NCBI GenBank assembly: GCA_031180825.1
Contig: JAPSLM010000002.1
Coordinates: 372,001-436,000, forward strand
Direction: 5' to 3'
Source: Paenibacillus sp.
GTDB lineage: Bacteria; Bacillota; Bacilli; Paenibacillales; NBRC-103111
Length of the DNA stretch: 64,000 nucleotides
How positions within the stretch are numbered: position 1 is the first letter of the stretch; each line of letters opens with the position of its first letter. A program made the position numbers and the translations under genes. Below the pieces are notes generated by a model. The model did no database searches. It was given only the letters and a program-made list of their open reading frames with translations, and was not told the origin of the DNA. Shown in pieces: positions 1 through 9,051 of the stretch.

Positions 1-2
1 GC

Positions 3-701
3 AGCCGGGCATGGGGGTTCCCGTCGAAGGACAGCGATTACGATGTCCGTTTCCTGTACGTCCGGCCTGTCGAGTGGTATTTATCCATATTCGAACAACG
101 GGACGTGATCGAGCGGCCGATCAGCGATAAGCTCGATATCAACGGCTGGGATTTGAAGAAAGCGCTGAATTTATTCCGCAAATCGAACCCGCCGCTGCTG
201 GAGTGGCTGCAATCGCCGATCCCGTATTACGAGCAGTATTCCGCGACGGAGCGCATCCGCCGCATCTCGCCGCTGACCTTTTCCCCGAAATCGTGCATGT
301 ACCACTATCTCAATATGGCGAAGGGAAATTACCGGGATTATTTGCAGGGAGAGCAGGTGAAGATCAAAAAATATTTTTACGTGCTTCGTCCGATTCTCGC
401 CTGCGAATGGATTGAGCGGTTTAACGCGATGCCGCCGATGGAATTCGACGTGCTGGTGGAACGCTTGGTGCCGGAGGGCAGCGAGCTGAAACAGGTCATT
501 CGCAGGCTGCTGGAACGCAAAATGGCGGGGGACGAAATGGACTACGAGCCGAGAATCAACCCCATCAACGATTTTTTGGAACATAAAATAAACCATTCCG
601 AGCGCACGGCCGTTCATTTGAAAAGCGCCGCAGGCGGACAGGCCCGCGAGCTTGACGGGCTGTTCCGCGCCGTGCTTAGCGAAGTGTGGGAGAACGGGTG
701 A
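3..701 (+). CDS. RlaP-type nucleotidyltransferase (DNA polymerase beta superfamily), 5' end outside window
   Basis: The reading frame is open from the window edge, so the N-terminus is missing. Near the start it reads AWGFPSKDSDYDVRF, the G-x-x-S-x-D-S-D-x-D signature of pol-beta-type nucleotidyltransferases, with the two metal-binding Asp residues. The rest (DINGWDLKKAL, SPIPYYEQY, a long helical C-terminus) fits the RlaP/YcgL-like family (PF10127), which is known from genomic context to accompany RtcB RNA ligase and is thought to act in RNA repair. It is directly followed by a HEAT-type gene and rtcB. The first ATG in frame, at 105, lies after the catalytic motif and is not the true start. 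Confidence 0.85.
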   Translation, partial: SRAWGFPSKDSDYDVRFLYVRPVEWYLSIFEQRDVIERPISDKLDINGWDLKKALNLFRKSNPPLLEWLQSPIPYYEQYSATERIRRISPLTFSPKSCMYHYLNMAKGNYRDYLQGEQVKIKKYFYVLRPILACEWIERFNAMPPMEFDVLVERLVPEGSELKQVIRRLLERKMAGDEMDYEPRINPINDFLEHKINHSERTAVHLKSAAGGQARELDGLFRAVLSEVWENG

Positions 702-2306
702 TTGACGATAATGAACAACTTGAATCAAAATACGCTTTATCCATGGGCCGGCAAGCTTTCCATTTATGAGTACATCGCGTCTGCGCTGGACGGTCAGGGC
801 CGCCTCACCGATGCCAGGCTGCCGGATGACGAGGAGTATTGGGCCGGACATGCCGTGCGCTGGGTCGCGGGAGGTCTGGACGGAACGTTCAGCCACCATA
901 CCGCAGGGCAAACGGATACGGCGAAGGTGCAGGCGCTGGTGCAGCTTCTCGTCAAGCAAAGCCGGAGTCCGGGCAACAAGACAAGGCGCGCTACATACCT
1001 CCGCTTGATGCAGGAGGATGTGCTGAGCGTCATTGACCCGCTGGTGGAATCGCTGCGGGAGCACCCCGGCGTCGTCATTCCGAATCTGTACCAGGAAGCG
1101 GAATGGTTCGCGAGATTCGGGGCGCACCGCAATGTCGTCAAGCTGGGGATTGCGCTGCTGGGCCAGTTCGAAACCGAGCGACACCGGGAGCTGATCGTTA
1201 CGCTGGGCAAGCATGACGAATTCACGCTCTATTCGGCGGTTGCAATCCGGGGCAGCCTGGATCGCGCGAACGAGACGCTGTTCGAGTTGGCCAAGGACGT
1301 GGACGGCTGGGGAAAAATCCAACTGGTCGAGCGTCTGGAGCCGCAGACGCAGGAAATCCAGGATTGGCTGCTTCGTCACGGATGCCGCAACAGCGTCATG
1401 AACGAATATTTGGCCTTCTATTGCGCGCGTAACGGCGGGCTGGCCGAAGCGCTGTCGCAAGCCTCCGTAGATCCGGAGCTGTATGACGGGGCAGGAGTCA
1501 TCCTCTCCGCGCTGCTGGCCGGGGGGCCTGCCGAAGATATCGACGACTACGAGGACGCAGCATCGGCGGTGAGCGATTTTCTAAGGCACTCCCAGACGAT
1601 GTGCGCTACCGTGGCGCAGCTAACGGTTATGACGGATATTTATGATTTTCTCAACGAAGAAGGGCAGCGCTGGGAATGGCGGTACGAGCGGGGCTGGTCC
1701 GGCGACCTGCGCGAAGCCTGCAAGCGGCTGTGCGAGAATGTCATCCGCGACGAAAAATGGCCGGCCAACGTATGGGAAAGCATCCGGTCGCAGGACAGCG
1801 CGGTACGCCAGCATGCGATCTGCGCGGCCAAACAGCTTCGAATGGACATCTGGGAGGAGCTGTTCGGGCAGCTGCAGGTGCATCCGCTGGACAGCGGCTT
1901 GTATTACCAGCTTGCGCAAACGGATGTGCCCGAGCGGATGGACTGCTTGGTCCGGTATGCGGAAGCGCACCTTCCGCTGGAGGAGATCGCCAGCGGCCCG
2001 AAGGACGAAATCGGCTACGGGGAGCAGTATGCGCCGCATCAATGCTTGCAGAGCCTGCTTCAGGCGCTGGACGTTTTCGAGGGGTATGGGACGAAGCTGA
2101 TCGCCGCCGGTTTGCGGAGCCCAGCCACGATGAACCGCAATATGGCGTTGAAATGTCTGGAAACATGGCCTCTTCCGGTCTGGGGAGAGGAAGTGACAGC
2201 CGCCTTGCAGGAACTGGCCGCCTCCGAGCCGAATGAACAAGTAAAGGAACGAATTGCGAAGCTTTGGCAGGAAAAGGAGCTGACGGCATGGCCTACCAAA
2301 TCATAG
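702..2306 (+). CDS. HEAT-repeat-like helical protein in RNA-repair operon
   Basis: A protein of 534 residues made almost entirely of amphipathic helices (for example residues around AIRGSLDRANETLFELA and AVRQHAICAAKQLRM), as expected for HEAT/ARM scaffolds; no catalytic motif is visible. TTG at 702 follows the preceding stop without a gap and has GGGAG at 688-692, nine bases upstream. The alternative ATG at 711 is too far from that site. The 3' end overlaps the rtcB start by 19 bases, so RlaP, this protein and RtcB are probably translated together. I infer a scaffolding or RNA-binding role. Bacilli homologues often carry uninformative names, and the function is unknown. Confidence 0.75.
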   Translation: MTIMNNLNQNTLYPWAGKLSIYEYIASALDGQGRLTDARLPDDEEYWAGHAVRWVAGGLDGTFSHHTAGQTDTAKVQALVQLLVKQSRSPGNKTRRATYLRLMQEDVLSVIDPLVESLREHPGVVIPNLYQEAEWFARFGAHRNVVKLGIALLGQFETERHRELIVTLGKHDEFTLYSAVAIRGSLDRANETLFELAKDVDGWGKIQLVERLEPQTQEIQDWLLRHGCRNSVMNEYLAFYCARNGGLAEALSQASVDPELYDGAGVILSALLAGGPAEDIDDYEDAASAVSDFLRHSQTMCATVAQLTVMTDIYDFLNEEGQRWEWRYERGWSGDLREACKRLCENVIRDEKWPANVWESIRSQDSAVRQHAICAAKQLRMDIWEELFGQLQVHPLDSGLYYQLAQTDVPERMDCLVRYAEAHLPLEEIASGPKDEIGYGEQYAPHQCLQSLLQALDVFEGYGTKLIAAGLRSPATMNRNMALKCLETWPLPVWGEEVTAALQELAASEPNEQVKERIAKLWQEKELTAWPTKS

Positions 2307-3514
2307 ACGGCGTCCGCGTCTGGGGAACCCCGGAGGCAGGCGCCCTGGCGCAAGCCAAAACGTGCGCGGAGCATGGAAATGTCGTGCAGGCGCTGCTGAT
2401 GGCGGACCACCACAAGGGCTACAGCCAGCCGATCGGCGGGGTGATCGTCTACGAGGGACAAATCTCGCCGTCCGGCGTCGGGTACGATATCGGATGCGGG
2501 AACAAAGCGGTGCGAACGAACCTGCTCGCAGCGGATATCCGGCCCGGCTTGGCGCGCATCATGGACGACATCGCTCGGAACGTTTCGTTCGGCATCGGGC
2601 GGGTAAACAGCGAGAAGGTGGATCACGAGCTGTTCGATGATCCGGACTGGGCGGTATATTCCGCCATCGGGCGTCAGGTGCACGATAAGCTGAAGGCGCT
2701 CGCACGCGATCAATTGGGGACCGTAGGCAGCGGAAATCACTTCGTCGATTTGTTTGAGGAAGCGGGGACGGGGCAACTGTGGATCGGCAATCATTTCGGA
2801 AGCCGCGGATTCGGCCACAAGACGGCCAGCGGGTTTATTAACCTTGCGGCGGGCAGGGAGTTTTTGGCGAATGCTCCGGGGGAAAAGATGGACCAGCCGC
2901 CGGTGCTGCTCGATCTGGACAGCGAGCTTGGCGATCTGTATTACCGCGCCATGAAGCTGGCCGGGCGGTACGCGTACGCCGGAAGAGATGCCGTCATCCG
3001 TCAGGTGCTGGCGATTCTGGGAGCGGACGCGGAATTCGAGGTGCACAACCACCACAATTACGCTTGGAAAGAGACCCACAGCGGCCGGGAAACGGTCGTC
3101 GTGCGCAAAGGGGCGACGCCGTCCGCTCCCGGCCAGCTTGGGTTCATCGGCGGCAGCATGGGCGACATCTCGGTTATCGTCCGGGGAAAGGATACGGAGG
3201 AGAACCGGGCGGCCTATTACAGCACCATGCACGGCGCGGGAAGAATGATGAGCCGGACGCAAGCCGCCGGCAAAATGAACTGGAAGACGCGCGCCCGTAC
3301 GGGCGGTCTCATCTCGGAGGCGCAAATGCACGAGGCCGTGCGGAGCTTCGGCGTCGAGCTTCGCGGAGCCGGCACGGACGAAAGCCCGTTCGTGTACCGG
3401 AAGCTGCAGGAGGTGCTGGACGCCCATGCGGAAACGATCGAGGTGCTGCATGTGCTGAAGCCGATCGGCGTATGCATGGCCGGGGCGGACGAATTCGATC
3501 CGTATAAGGACTAG
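2288..3514 (+). CDS. rtcB: RtcB-family RNA-splicing ligase
   Basis: A 408-residue protein, close to the usual RtcB length. It contains the metal-binding DIGCG segment (GVGYDIGCGNKAV), the GSGNHF motif, the VHNHHNYAW histidine cluster and the C-terminal MHGAGRMMSR motif, whose His is guanylylated in characterised RtcB. Known RtcB joins 2',3'-cyclic phosphate or 3'-phosphate RNA ends to 5'-OH ends using GTP and Mn2+. ATG at 2288 is preceded by AAAAGGAGC. A longer reading beginning eight codons upstream is unlikely because it lacks a ribosome site. Last gene of the RlaP-HEAT-RtcB operon. Confidence 0.92.
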   Translation: MAYQIIDGVRVWGTPEAGALAQAKTCAEHGNVVQALLMADHHKGYSQPIGGVIVYEGQISPSGVGYDIGCGNKAVRTNLLAADIRPGLARIMDDIARNVSFGIGRVNSEKVDHELFDDPDWAVYSAIGRQVHDKLKALARDQLGTVGSGNHFVDLFEEAGTGQLWIGNHFGSRGFGHKTASGFINLAAGREFLANAPGEKMDQPPVLLDLDSELGDLYYRAMKLAGRYAYAGRDAVIRQVLAILGADAEFEVHNHHNYAWKETHSGRETVVVRKGATPSAPGQLGFIGGSMGDISVIVRGKDTEENRAAYYSTMHGAGRMMSRTQAAGKMNWKTRARTGGLISEAQMHEAVRSFGVELRGAGTDESPFVYRKLQEVLDAHAETIEVLHVLKPIGVCMAGADEFDPYKD

Positions 3515-3616
3515 CCGCTCTCATTTTTTAATCCAATTTTGAGCTTCTTTTAAGGTGGGCTTAAGCTTCCCGCCGCATACTAAAAAAGATCCCGTTACTT
3601 AACATATATCTTTTTA

Positions 3617-3658
3617 ATCCCCGCCGTCGCTGCCATCGACGAGGCGGGGATTTTTTTT
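3617..3658. terminator. Bidirectional intrinsic terminator
   Basis: ATCCCCGCC pairs with GGCGGGGAT (9 bp, 17-base loop), followed by eight T. It sits between convergent rtcB and the amidohydrolase gene. Confidence 0.85.
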
Positions 3659-3681
3659 GCGTCTAAGCGTCGTATATGCGG

Positions 3682-4539
3682 CTACTCCACAAGCGGAGCG
3701 ATTTTCGGAAACACCCGAAGAGCGGTTTTGTAGAAGACGTGCTCATGATACGCCTCCGGAATCAGCTCCTGCACGAATTGCAGATAAGGCTGCACGGGGG
3801 CGAGCGGCCAGTCGGTGCCGAACAGCATCTTCTCGTAATGGTCGCAATACGTCACGGCGTGGCGCAGATGCGCGAAGAAGAGCGGGGAATCCTTGAGCCG
3901 CGCGCATTCCGCGGCATCGCCGACCATCAGGCCGGACAAATCGGCGAATACGTTGCGGTTCTTGTACACGATCTCGGCTCCGTCCAGCACCCAAGGGTCC
4001 CCGAAATGGGCGATCATGAAGTTGACGTCGCGGTGGGCGACGGCAACTTCGTCCACCGTCAGCGGGTGGGAATATTTCAGCAGGCCGCGCTCCGAGTACG
4101 TATCGCCCGTATGATAGACGACCGGGACCTTGTACTGCTTCGCCAGCTCGTAGACCGGCTGGTAGACGTCATCGTAAGCATAGTACGGATAATAGCCAAG
4201 GTAAATTTTGATCCCGACCGCCTCCGGCCGCTGCAGCGCCTGCTCCAGCGCATCCAGTCCGGCATTGTCCAGCTTGAACGGGTTAACGCCCGGACAGTAC
4301 ACAATCTGCCCTGGATACGATTCCACCATATCGAGTCCCATCGGCGTCAAAGCTTCCCGGTCGGGGAAGCCTCCGGGGGCGGTCTCCGTCACCCCCATGC
4401 CGATCCCCAGCACGACGCCGTTCTCGGCGTATTCGCGCAGCAGCCCGTCGACGGAATAATTGACGAACGAGCGGTTTTCCGCCGTTTCCTTGAACGAAGC
4501 GATATGGGACAAGTGCATGTGCGCATCAATAATTTTCAT
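3682..4539 (-). CDS. Amidohydrolase-2 family metal-dependent hydrolase
   Basis: A 285-residue TIM-barrel amidohydrolase (PF04909-like). Visible motifs are the N-terminal DAHMHL metal site, GIKIYLGYYP after strand 4, VVYHTGDT, MIAHFGDPW and the C-terminal FGTDWPLAP with the catalytic Asp. No signal peptide, so cytosolic. The ATG is six bases downstream of the upstream gene's stop, and its ribosome site (GGAGAG) overlaps the end of that gene, so the two form an operon. The substrate cannot be told; relatives include decarboxylases and lactone hydrolases. Confidence 0.8.
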   Translation of the reverse strand: MKIIDAHMHLSHIASFKETAENRSFVNYSVDGLLREYAENGVVLGIGMGVTETAPGGFPDREALTPMGLDMVESYPGQIVYCPGVNPFKLDNAGLDALEQALQRPEAVGIKIYLGYYPYYAYDDVYQPVYELAKQYKVPVVYHTGDTYSERGLLKYSHPLTVDEVAVAHRDVNFMIAHFGDPWVLDGAEIVYKNRNVFADLSGLMVGDAAECARLKDSPLFFAHLRHAVTYCDHYEKMLFGTDWPLAPVQPYLQFVQELIPEAYHEHVFYKTALRVFPKIAPLVE

Positions 4540-4545
4540 TCCGCG

Positions 4546-7500
4546 CTACTCTCCTTCCGTGTCATTGCTTTCCAGTATAAGAGGGAAGGCGAGTCTGCGT
4601 AAAGCCTCCAAGCTGTCCGCCGGCAGCGGGTCGTCCGGGAAGACGAGGAAAACCGGAGCCGAGCGGCTCACGCTTCCGTGAGGAAGACGAACCCTCCGCG
4701 AGAGCAACAGGCAGCAGATCTCCTTGTTCGTATAGACCGAGGGGCGGTTGGCTTCCTCGTCCGTCACAATGTGCATAACGCCGCTCCGGCCGTTCTGGCC
4801 GAACAAGTAATCCTTCGTTTCGCGCACGCTGAGCTCCCCTTTTCCGAGCGGGTATTGCAGCGCTTTTCCGTTCGGAGCCGAGGTTCGCAGCCAACCGTAG
4901 CCGTCGGTCTCATCGGGACGAAGGAACAGCTCGCTGAGCAGCGATTTGTCCAGATACGTTCCCGTGTTCTGACGGATGTCTGTCATATAAGCGAGCACCG
5001 GCACCCCGGGGAGCATCAAATAATAGCTGTCCATGGTCGTCCCTTTGAACGTTTCGTGGTTCCGGACGGATTGGCGGACCCGGATGCCTGCCCACGCGTT
5101 GCCTTTTTCGTCGGAGAGGCGGACAAAGGCGGCGGAATGCTCTTCTTTGCGCACGGAAAGCGGCCCCATCTCCTCGAATTGGCCCGACAAGCCGCCGGTC
5201 CAAGGATTCCACCACGACTTGGCCCCGTATTCGGGAAATCCGGAAGCGAGCCATTCCCGGCCCCCGACCGCAAGCGAGCGCAGCCCGGGGTAGTAGTCGG
5301 CCGAAGCCGAAATGCGGATGATTCCGTTATCGGCCTCAAGCACCGAATAACCGGCTTCGGTCGATACCGTGCTGCCGACTTCCCCGCCGGAAACCGGGAA
5401 CAATGCCGCATGATACGCCTCTTCATGGGCGCCGAGCCGCGCTTCCACCCGGACCACGAGGCAGCCGGATGCCGGCGGAGGCAGGATGAAGCGGGCTTCC
5501 GCCGCCTCGTCGTCGGGCGACAAATGAACCTGCTCCGGCGTTTCCGCCCCATCCGTGTAGCGGGCGGAGAGCTCGCCCTCCCAAACGGTCTGCTTCGCAT
5601 CCCGAAGCATGACCGGCACTTCCCGCGCTTCCGGAAGCACGAACGGATTTCCTTCGTTGGCCGTCAGCTCCACATGCCGGATCGGCATTGGGGCCGTTTC
5701 CTGTCCGCTGCGCTTCAGGGCAAATTCCCGGAACGGGGTCCAATCGTCGAACCCGCCCATAGACAGGAAAATCGTATCCGAGGTTTTCGTTTCTCCGGCT
5801 TCCAGCCGTTCGAAACGGGTTTCCAGCTCCAGATACCAATCGCCCATGTTCATCCGGTGGGTACCGGACCAGCAAATCCCGTATGCGTTCTTGGTGCCGC
5901 GGGCGAAGAGCCAAGGCTCGCTAACCTTGGAGCCGTCCCAATACTCGTAATCGATGCCGTGCGAGTCCGTCGTTTCGACGATTTGACCGTCGTAAGGCAG
6001 AACGATCCCGTACAGTTCGAAACGAAAACGCTGGGAGACCCACAGTTCTCTGTCGACGGGAGCGTTCGAGTCGTTTTCCAGCTCCTGCCACACCTTCGCC
6101 GTTCCGTCGGCGTACAGCAGCGTATGGAGATGCAGCAGCAGCTGCGGAAACGCATCCGAACGGTATGTATGACGGAAGCCGACCGCTCCCCGTTCCTCTT
6201 TGGGCTCGACCCGTTCCGGCTTCTTCCGCGTAAATTCGGGGGAATACGGCTTGCCTATGGACGGCGACGACATCATGAGCTGTTCGTCCATCCGGTTCCA
6301 TGCCTGAAAGAACGCTTCATTGTGATCCTTATCGTATTCGATCCCGTAGCCGCCATTCACGGCAACCCGGTTGTTTTCCGTCTCTCCGGTTAACATCGCC
6401 CCGGGCCCGGCGAAAGCTCCGCCAACGAAGCGGGTGAACGTCACCTCCGGCCCGTTGTCCGGCACGGCCCGCACTTGAAGCCGGGCTTGGTAGAAGCCGT
6501 AGTCGAGCAGGCGGTACGGAACCGCCAACGAGATCCGCTCCTTCGCTTCCAAACGCGCTTCGAAAACCCGTTCTCCAAGCGCAAGCCAAGCTTGTTCCGG
6601 CAGCTCGAAGGAGAACGAGGCCGTTTCCGGGAAATGATTTTGCATGTCCAGGTACAGGACATAATCCCCGTCAAGCGCATGCCTTGCATCCGGCACCCGC
6701 ATCGTCAGGCCGGCCGGAAACTTCGGGACGATGCCGACCTTGAGCAGCGCCTCCAGCCCGTTAATGCGAACCCGGGTCTGGACGGCAGGGCAGGTGCGCC
6801 ATTCGCTTTGCTCCTCCTCGATGGCTCCGACGAAAAAGCGCGCGGAGATCCGTTCCTCGCCTTCCACCTGCATCTCGCTGTTCCAATCGAATGCGACATT
6901 GCGGTCCGATTCGCCTTGGAGCTCAAGCTTCAGCGGGGCGCCCGATTTGTTCACGATGCGGTATTCGATAACGTATTCGCTTCCGAACACCGGCTCGGCC
7001 TGCTCCGCGGCTGCGGAGAGCAAGTAGTCCTCCGTTTCGATGAGACAGATGCCGCGGCCTTTGCGCTCGATATCGACGCGAAGCGATTGTCCGTTCTTGG
7101 ACCATGCATAAGTGTATATATCGAAGCCGTTTACTTTATGACCGTCCGGTTTCACTTCGATCGTCCGCGTCAAGTCGGCGTACCAATCGATATCCTTCAG
7201 ATAAGGCGCGAGCGCTTCGCAAGCGGCCACCTGGGGGATGAAGTTCATGAAGTGCGTCGCGTCCTCGCGGTCTTCCCAGAAAAAGCCGCATTTCTTGTAC
7301 AGCGGCACCGCCTTCATATTGGCTTCCCAAGTGTACAAATCGACACGCGGCCAGCCCAGGCGAATCGTTTCCTCCACCGCCCGCAATACGAGCATTTTGC
7401 CGATTTTGCGGCCATGGTAGTCCGGGCGTACATTCAGCAGCTGGATGTACAGGGCACCCGAATCTACGCGGTATTCGCCCAGACTGCAGTATCCGACGAC

Positions 7501-7683
7501 TTGCCCGTCGCAGACGGCGAGGAAGACGGCCAAAGCATCCGAGCTTTCCTCGTCCCGGCGAATCTGCTCGGCTGTCCGGACAGCCGCTCCGCCGCCCCAT
7601 TCGTCCTGGCTCCGGTTCCACATCTCGGCTACGCTTTCCGCATAATCAGGGTGGTAATGTACGATGTTCACGTGCGTTGTCAT
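4546..7683 (-). CDS. GNAT acetyltransferase fused to a ~870-residue beta-rich region
   Basis: The product has 1045 residues. Residues ~1-170 are a GNAT domain (HYHPDYAESVAEMW, then VRPDYHGRKIGKMLV as the acetyl-CoA loop, and the terminal LYKKCGFFWE). The remaining ~870 residues are rich in beta strands and Trp, with sandwich-like segments such as YVIEYRIVNKSGAPLKLEL and later blocks resembling glycoside-associated or mutarotase-like folds, but I recognise no defined family. Start ATG at 7683 follows GAGGTGG by about 10 bases; longer upstream readings have no ribosome site. It precedes the amidohydrolase gene, suggesting a shared pathway. Function unknown. Confidence 0.7.
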   Translation of the reverse strand: MTTHVNIVHYHPDYAESVAEMWNRSQDEWGGGAAVRTAEQIRRDEESSDALAVFLAVCDGQVVGYCSLGEYRVDSGALYIQLLNVRPDYHGRKIGKMLVLRAVEETIRLGWPRVDLYTWEANMKAVPLYKKCGFFWEDREDATHFMNFIPQVAACEALAPYLKDIDWYADLTRTIEVKPDGHKVNGFDIYTYAWSKNGQSLRVDIERKGRGICLIETEDYLLSAAAEQAEPVFGSEYVIEYRIVNKSGAPLKLELQGESDRNVAFDWNSEMQVEGEERISARFFVGAIEEEQSEWRTCPAVQTRVRINGLEALLKVGIVPKFPAGLTMRVPDARHALDGDYVLYLDMQNHFPETASFSFELPEQAWLALGERVFEARLEAKERISLAVPYRLLDYGFYQARLQVRAVPDNGPEVTFTRFVGGAFAGPGAMLTGETENNRVAVNGGYGIEYDKDHNEAFFQAWNRMDEQLMMSSPSIGKPYSPEFTRKKPERVEPKEERGAVGFRHTYRSDAFPQLLLHLHTLLYADGTAKVWQELENDSNAPVDRELWVSQRFRFELYGIVLPYDGQIVETTDSHGIDYEYWDGSKVSEPWLFARGTKNAYGICWSGTHRMNMGDWYLELETRFERLEAGETKTSDTIFLSMGGFDDWTPFREFALKRSGQETAPMPIRHVELTANEGNPFVLPEAREVPVMLRDAKQTVWEGELSARYTDGAETPEQVHLSPDDEAAEARFILPPPASGCLVVRVEARLGAHEEAYHAALFPVSGGEVGSTVSTEAGYSVLEADNGIIRISASADYYPGLRSLAVGGREWLASGFPEYGAKSWWNPWTGGLSGQFEEMGPLSVRKEEHSAAFVRLSDEKGNAWAGIRVRQSVRNHETFKGTTMDSYYLMLPGVPVLAYMTDIRQNTGTYLDKSLLSELFLRPDETDGYGWLRTSAPNGKALQYPLGKGELSVRETKDYLFGQNGRSGVMHIVTDEEANRPSVYTNKEICCLLLSRRVRLPHGSVSRSAPVFLVFPDDPLPADSLEALRRLAFPLILESNDTEGE

Positions 7684-7870
7684 TTCTAGCATCCACCTCG
7701 GCTCCAATAAAATATAGAAGATACTGGATATACGTCCGAGACGGAAGGAAGGTTGCAGGACACGGAAAAAAGAAGGGGGAGACTGCTCCCGCGGCGAAGC
7801 AGTAAGCGGCAGACAGCTGCGGATGCAAAGGCTGTTGTCGTGCGCAGCGGATGAAAGGAGCGGGACGAAC

Positions 7871-8362
7871 GTGAACAGACTGTGCATCATTCCTTGCGGA
7901 GTCAAAAAAATATGGGATACCGCCGCCGCCCCGGCAGGTCCTTGCCCGGCCAAGCAGGCGTACATCTCACCTTTTCACCGAAAATGTCAGGCGTATGCGG
8001 ACCGCTTTTTTAACCATTGGGCGATTTTGTCGGCTAAACACGGCTTTCTGCTGCCGGACGATAAGCTTGATGAAAATTACGACGTCGCCTTCGGCAGCGG
8101 TCACCCGGAAATCATTTCAATGCGCGAGTTGAAACGTCAAGTCAGCGAAAAGCGGCTGGACCGTTTTGAGGAAATTGTCGTGCTCGGCGGCAAAAAGTTT
8201 ACCGGAATCGTTCCGGGGGTGTTTTCCGGAGAGTCCCGGATTTATTTTCCGCTGGTTGGAAGTAAGGGGATCGGAGACATGCTGCAGAAGCTGAACCGCG
8301 CTCTGGAGCGCAACGAATCGTTCGACGGCATCGTTGGCAAGAAGCTGAGGGGCTTTGATTAA
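7871..8362 (+). CDS. DUF6884-like protein
   Basis: A 163-residue protein starting MNRLCIIPCGVKKIW, with AKHGFLLPDD in the middle. This pattern (S/P-C-G-x-x-K at the start, S-A-x-H/Y-G-L-L near residue 55) fits DUF6884-type proteins, which are found near nucleic-acid enzymes and phage genes and have no agreed function. GTG at 7871 has AAAGGAG ten bases upstream; a longer in-frame start at 7823 lacks a ribosome site. It is a single-gene unit divergent from the GNAT fusion gene. Confidence 0.65.
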   Translation: MNRLCIIPCGVKKIWDTAAAPAGPCPAKQAYISPFHRKCQAYADRFFNHWAILSAKHGFLLPDDKLDENYDVAFGSGHPEIISMRELKRQVSEKRLDRFEEIVVLGGKKFTGIVPGVFSGESRIYFPLVGSKGIGDMLQKLNRALERNESFDGIVGKKLRGFD

Positions 8363-8435
8363 GAGGGGCGGGGGCTGCCCGCTCTCCCCCAAAAGCTCCC
8401 GCGCCGCCGTACCGACGGAGCGGAAGCCGCGAAAG

Positions 8436-9047
8436 TCAGGAGCCGTCCGGCTGCAAATTCCGATCGCCGCAAAATTCCTCGATCGTTTGCGCCTTCATGT
8501 CGTCCAGCGGGAATCCTGAAGAATAGTTGGTATACATCAGCATGATTCCCTGGAGCGTCGAGGAGAAGTGAAGGGACCGTTTCCGGGGATCGGCAGCCCC
8601 CAGCTTCTCGAACATTTCGCACTGGGCCTCGAACTGCTCCGCATAGGCGCCCAGCAGCCGGTTTCCGTGCCTGGCTACGACCTCGTCTTGTCGCGGGCAG
8701 GTAAACAGGTTCAGATAGAAGCGGAAGACCTCCGGACGCTCCCGGACGTTGTCCAGCGCCCCTTCGACGATGTGGCGCAGCTGCTCGGCAGGAGTTTCTT
8801 TGGCGGCGGCGGCCCGCATCACTTCGAGCAGCTCTTCGATGCGCAGATCGACCATGGCGGCGAGGAGCTCCTCCTTGCCTTTGAAATAATTATAGAGAAG
8901 GCCCTTGGAAATATCCGCTCTCTTGGCCACATCGTCGATGGAGGCCGAGTGGAATCCTTTCTCGATGAAAAGCTCCATAGCCGCTTGCAGAATTTTGTCT
9001 CGGGCGGCGCGTCGAATCCGTTCGTTTTCCTCCGGTGTTCGGGGCAT
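8436..9047 (-). CDS. TetR/AcrR-family regulator
   Basis: A 203-residue protein with a typical N-terminal TetR HTH: residues ~18-65 read ILQAAMELFIEKGFHSAS, then IDDVAKRADISKGLLYNYF. The C-terminal ligand domain is variable. It lies directly downstream of the alpha/beta-hydrolase gene; GGAGG of its ribosome site overlaps the hydrolase stop. The pair shares the promoter at 9913-9942, which contains a perfect 6-6-6 palindrome, so autoregulation of the operon by this protein is the simplest inference. The ligand is unknown. Confidence 0.88.
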   Translation of the reverse strand: MPRTPEENERIRRAARDKILQAAMELFIEKGFHSASIDDVAKRADISKGLLYNYFKGKEELLAAMVDLRIEELLEVMRAAAAKETPAEQLRHIVEGALDNVRERPEVFRFYLNLFTCPRQDEVVARHGNRLLGAYAEQFEAQCEMFEKLGAADPRKRSLHFSSTLQGIMLMYTNYSSGFPLDDMKAQTIEEFCGDRNLQPDGS

Positions 9048-9051
9048 GTCG

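Noticed and set aside
171-1460. 429-residue minus-strand ORF over the RlaP and HEAT genes
   Set aside because: Antisense shadow produced by GC-rich codon bias. It has no recognisable domain, and the plus strand encodes recognised proteins.
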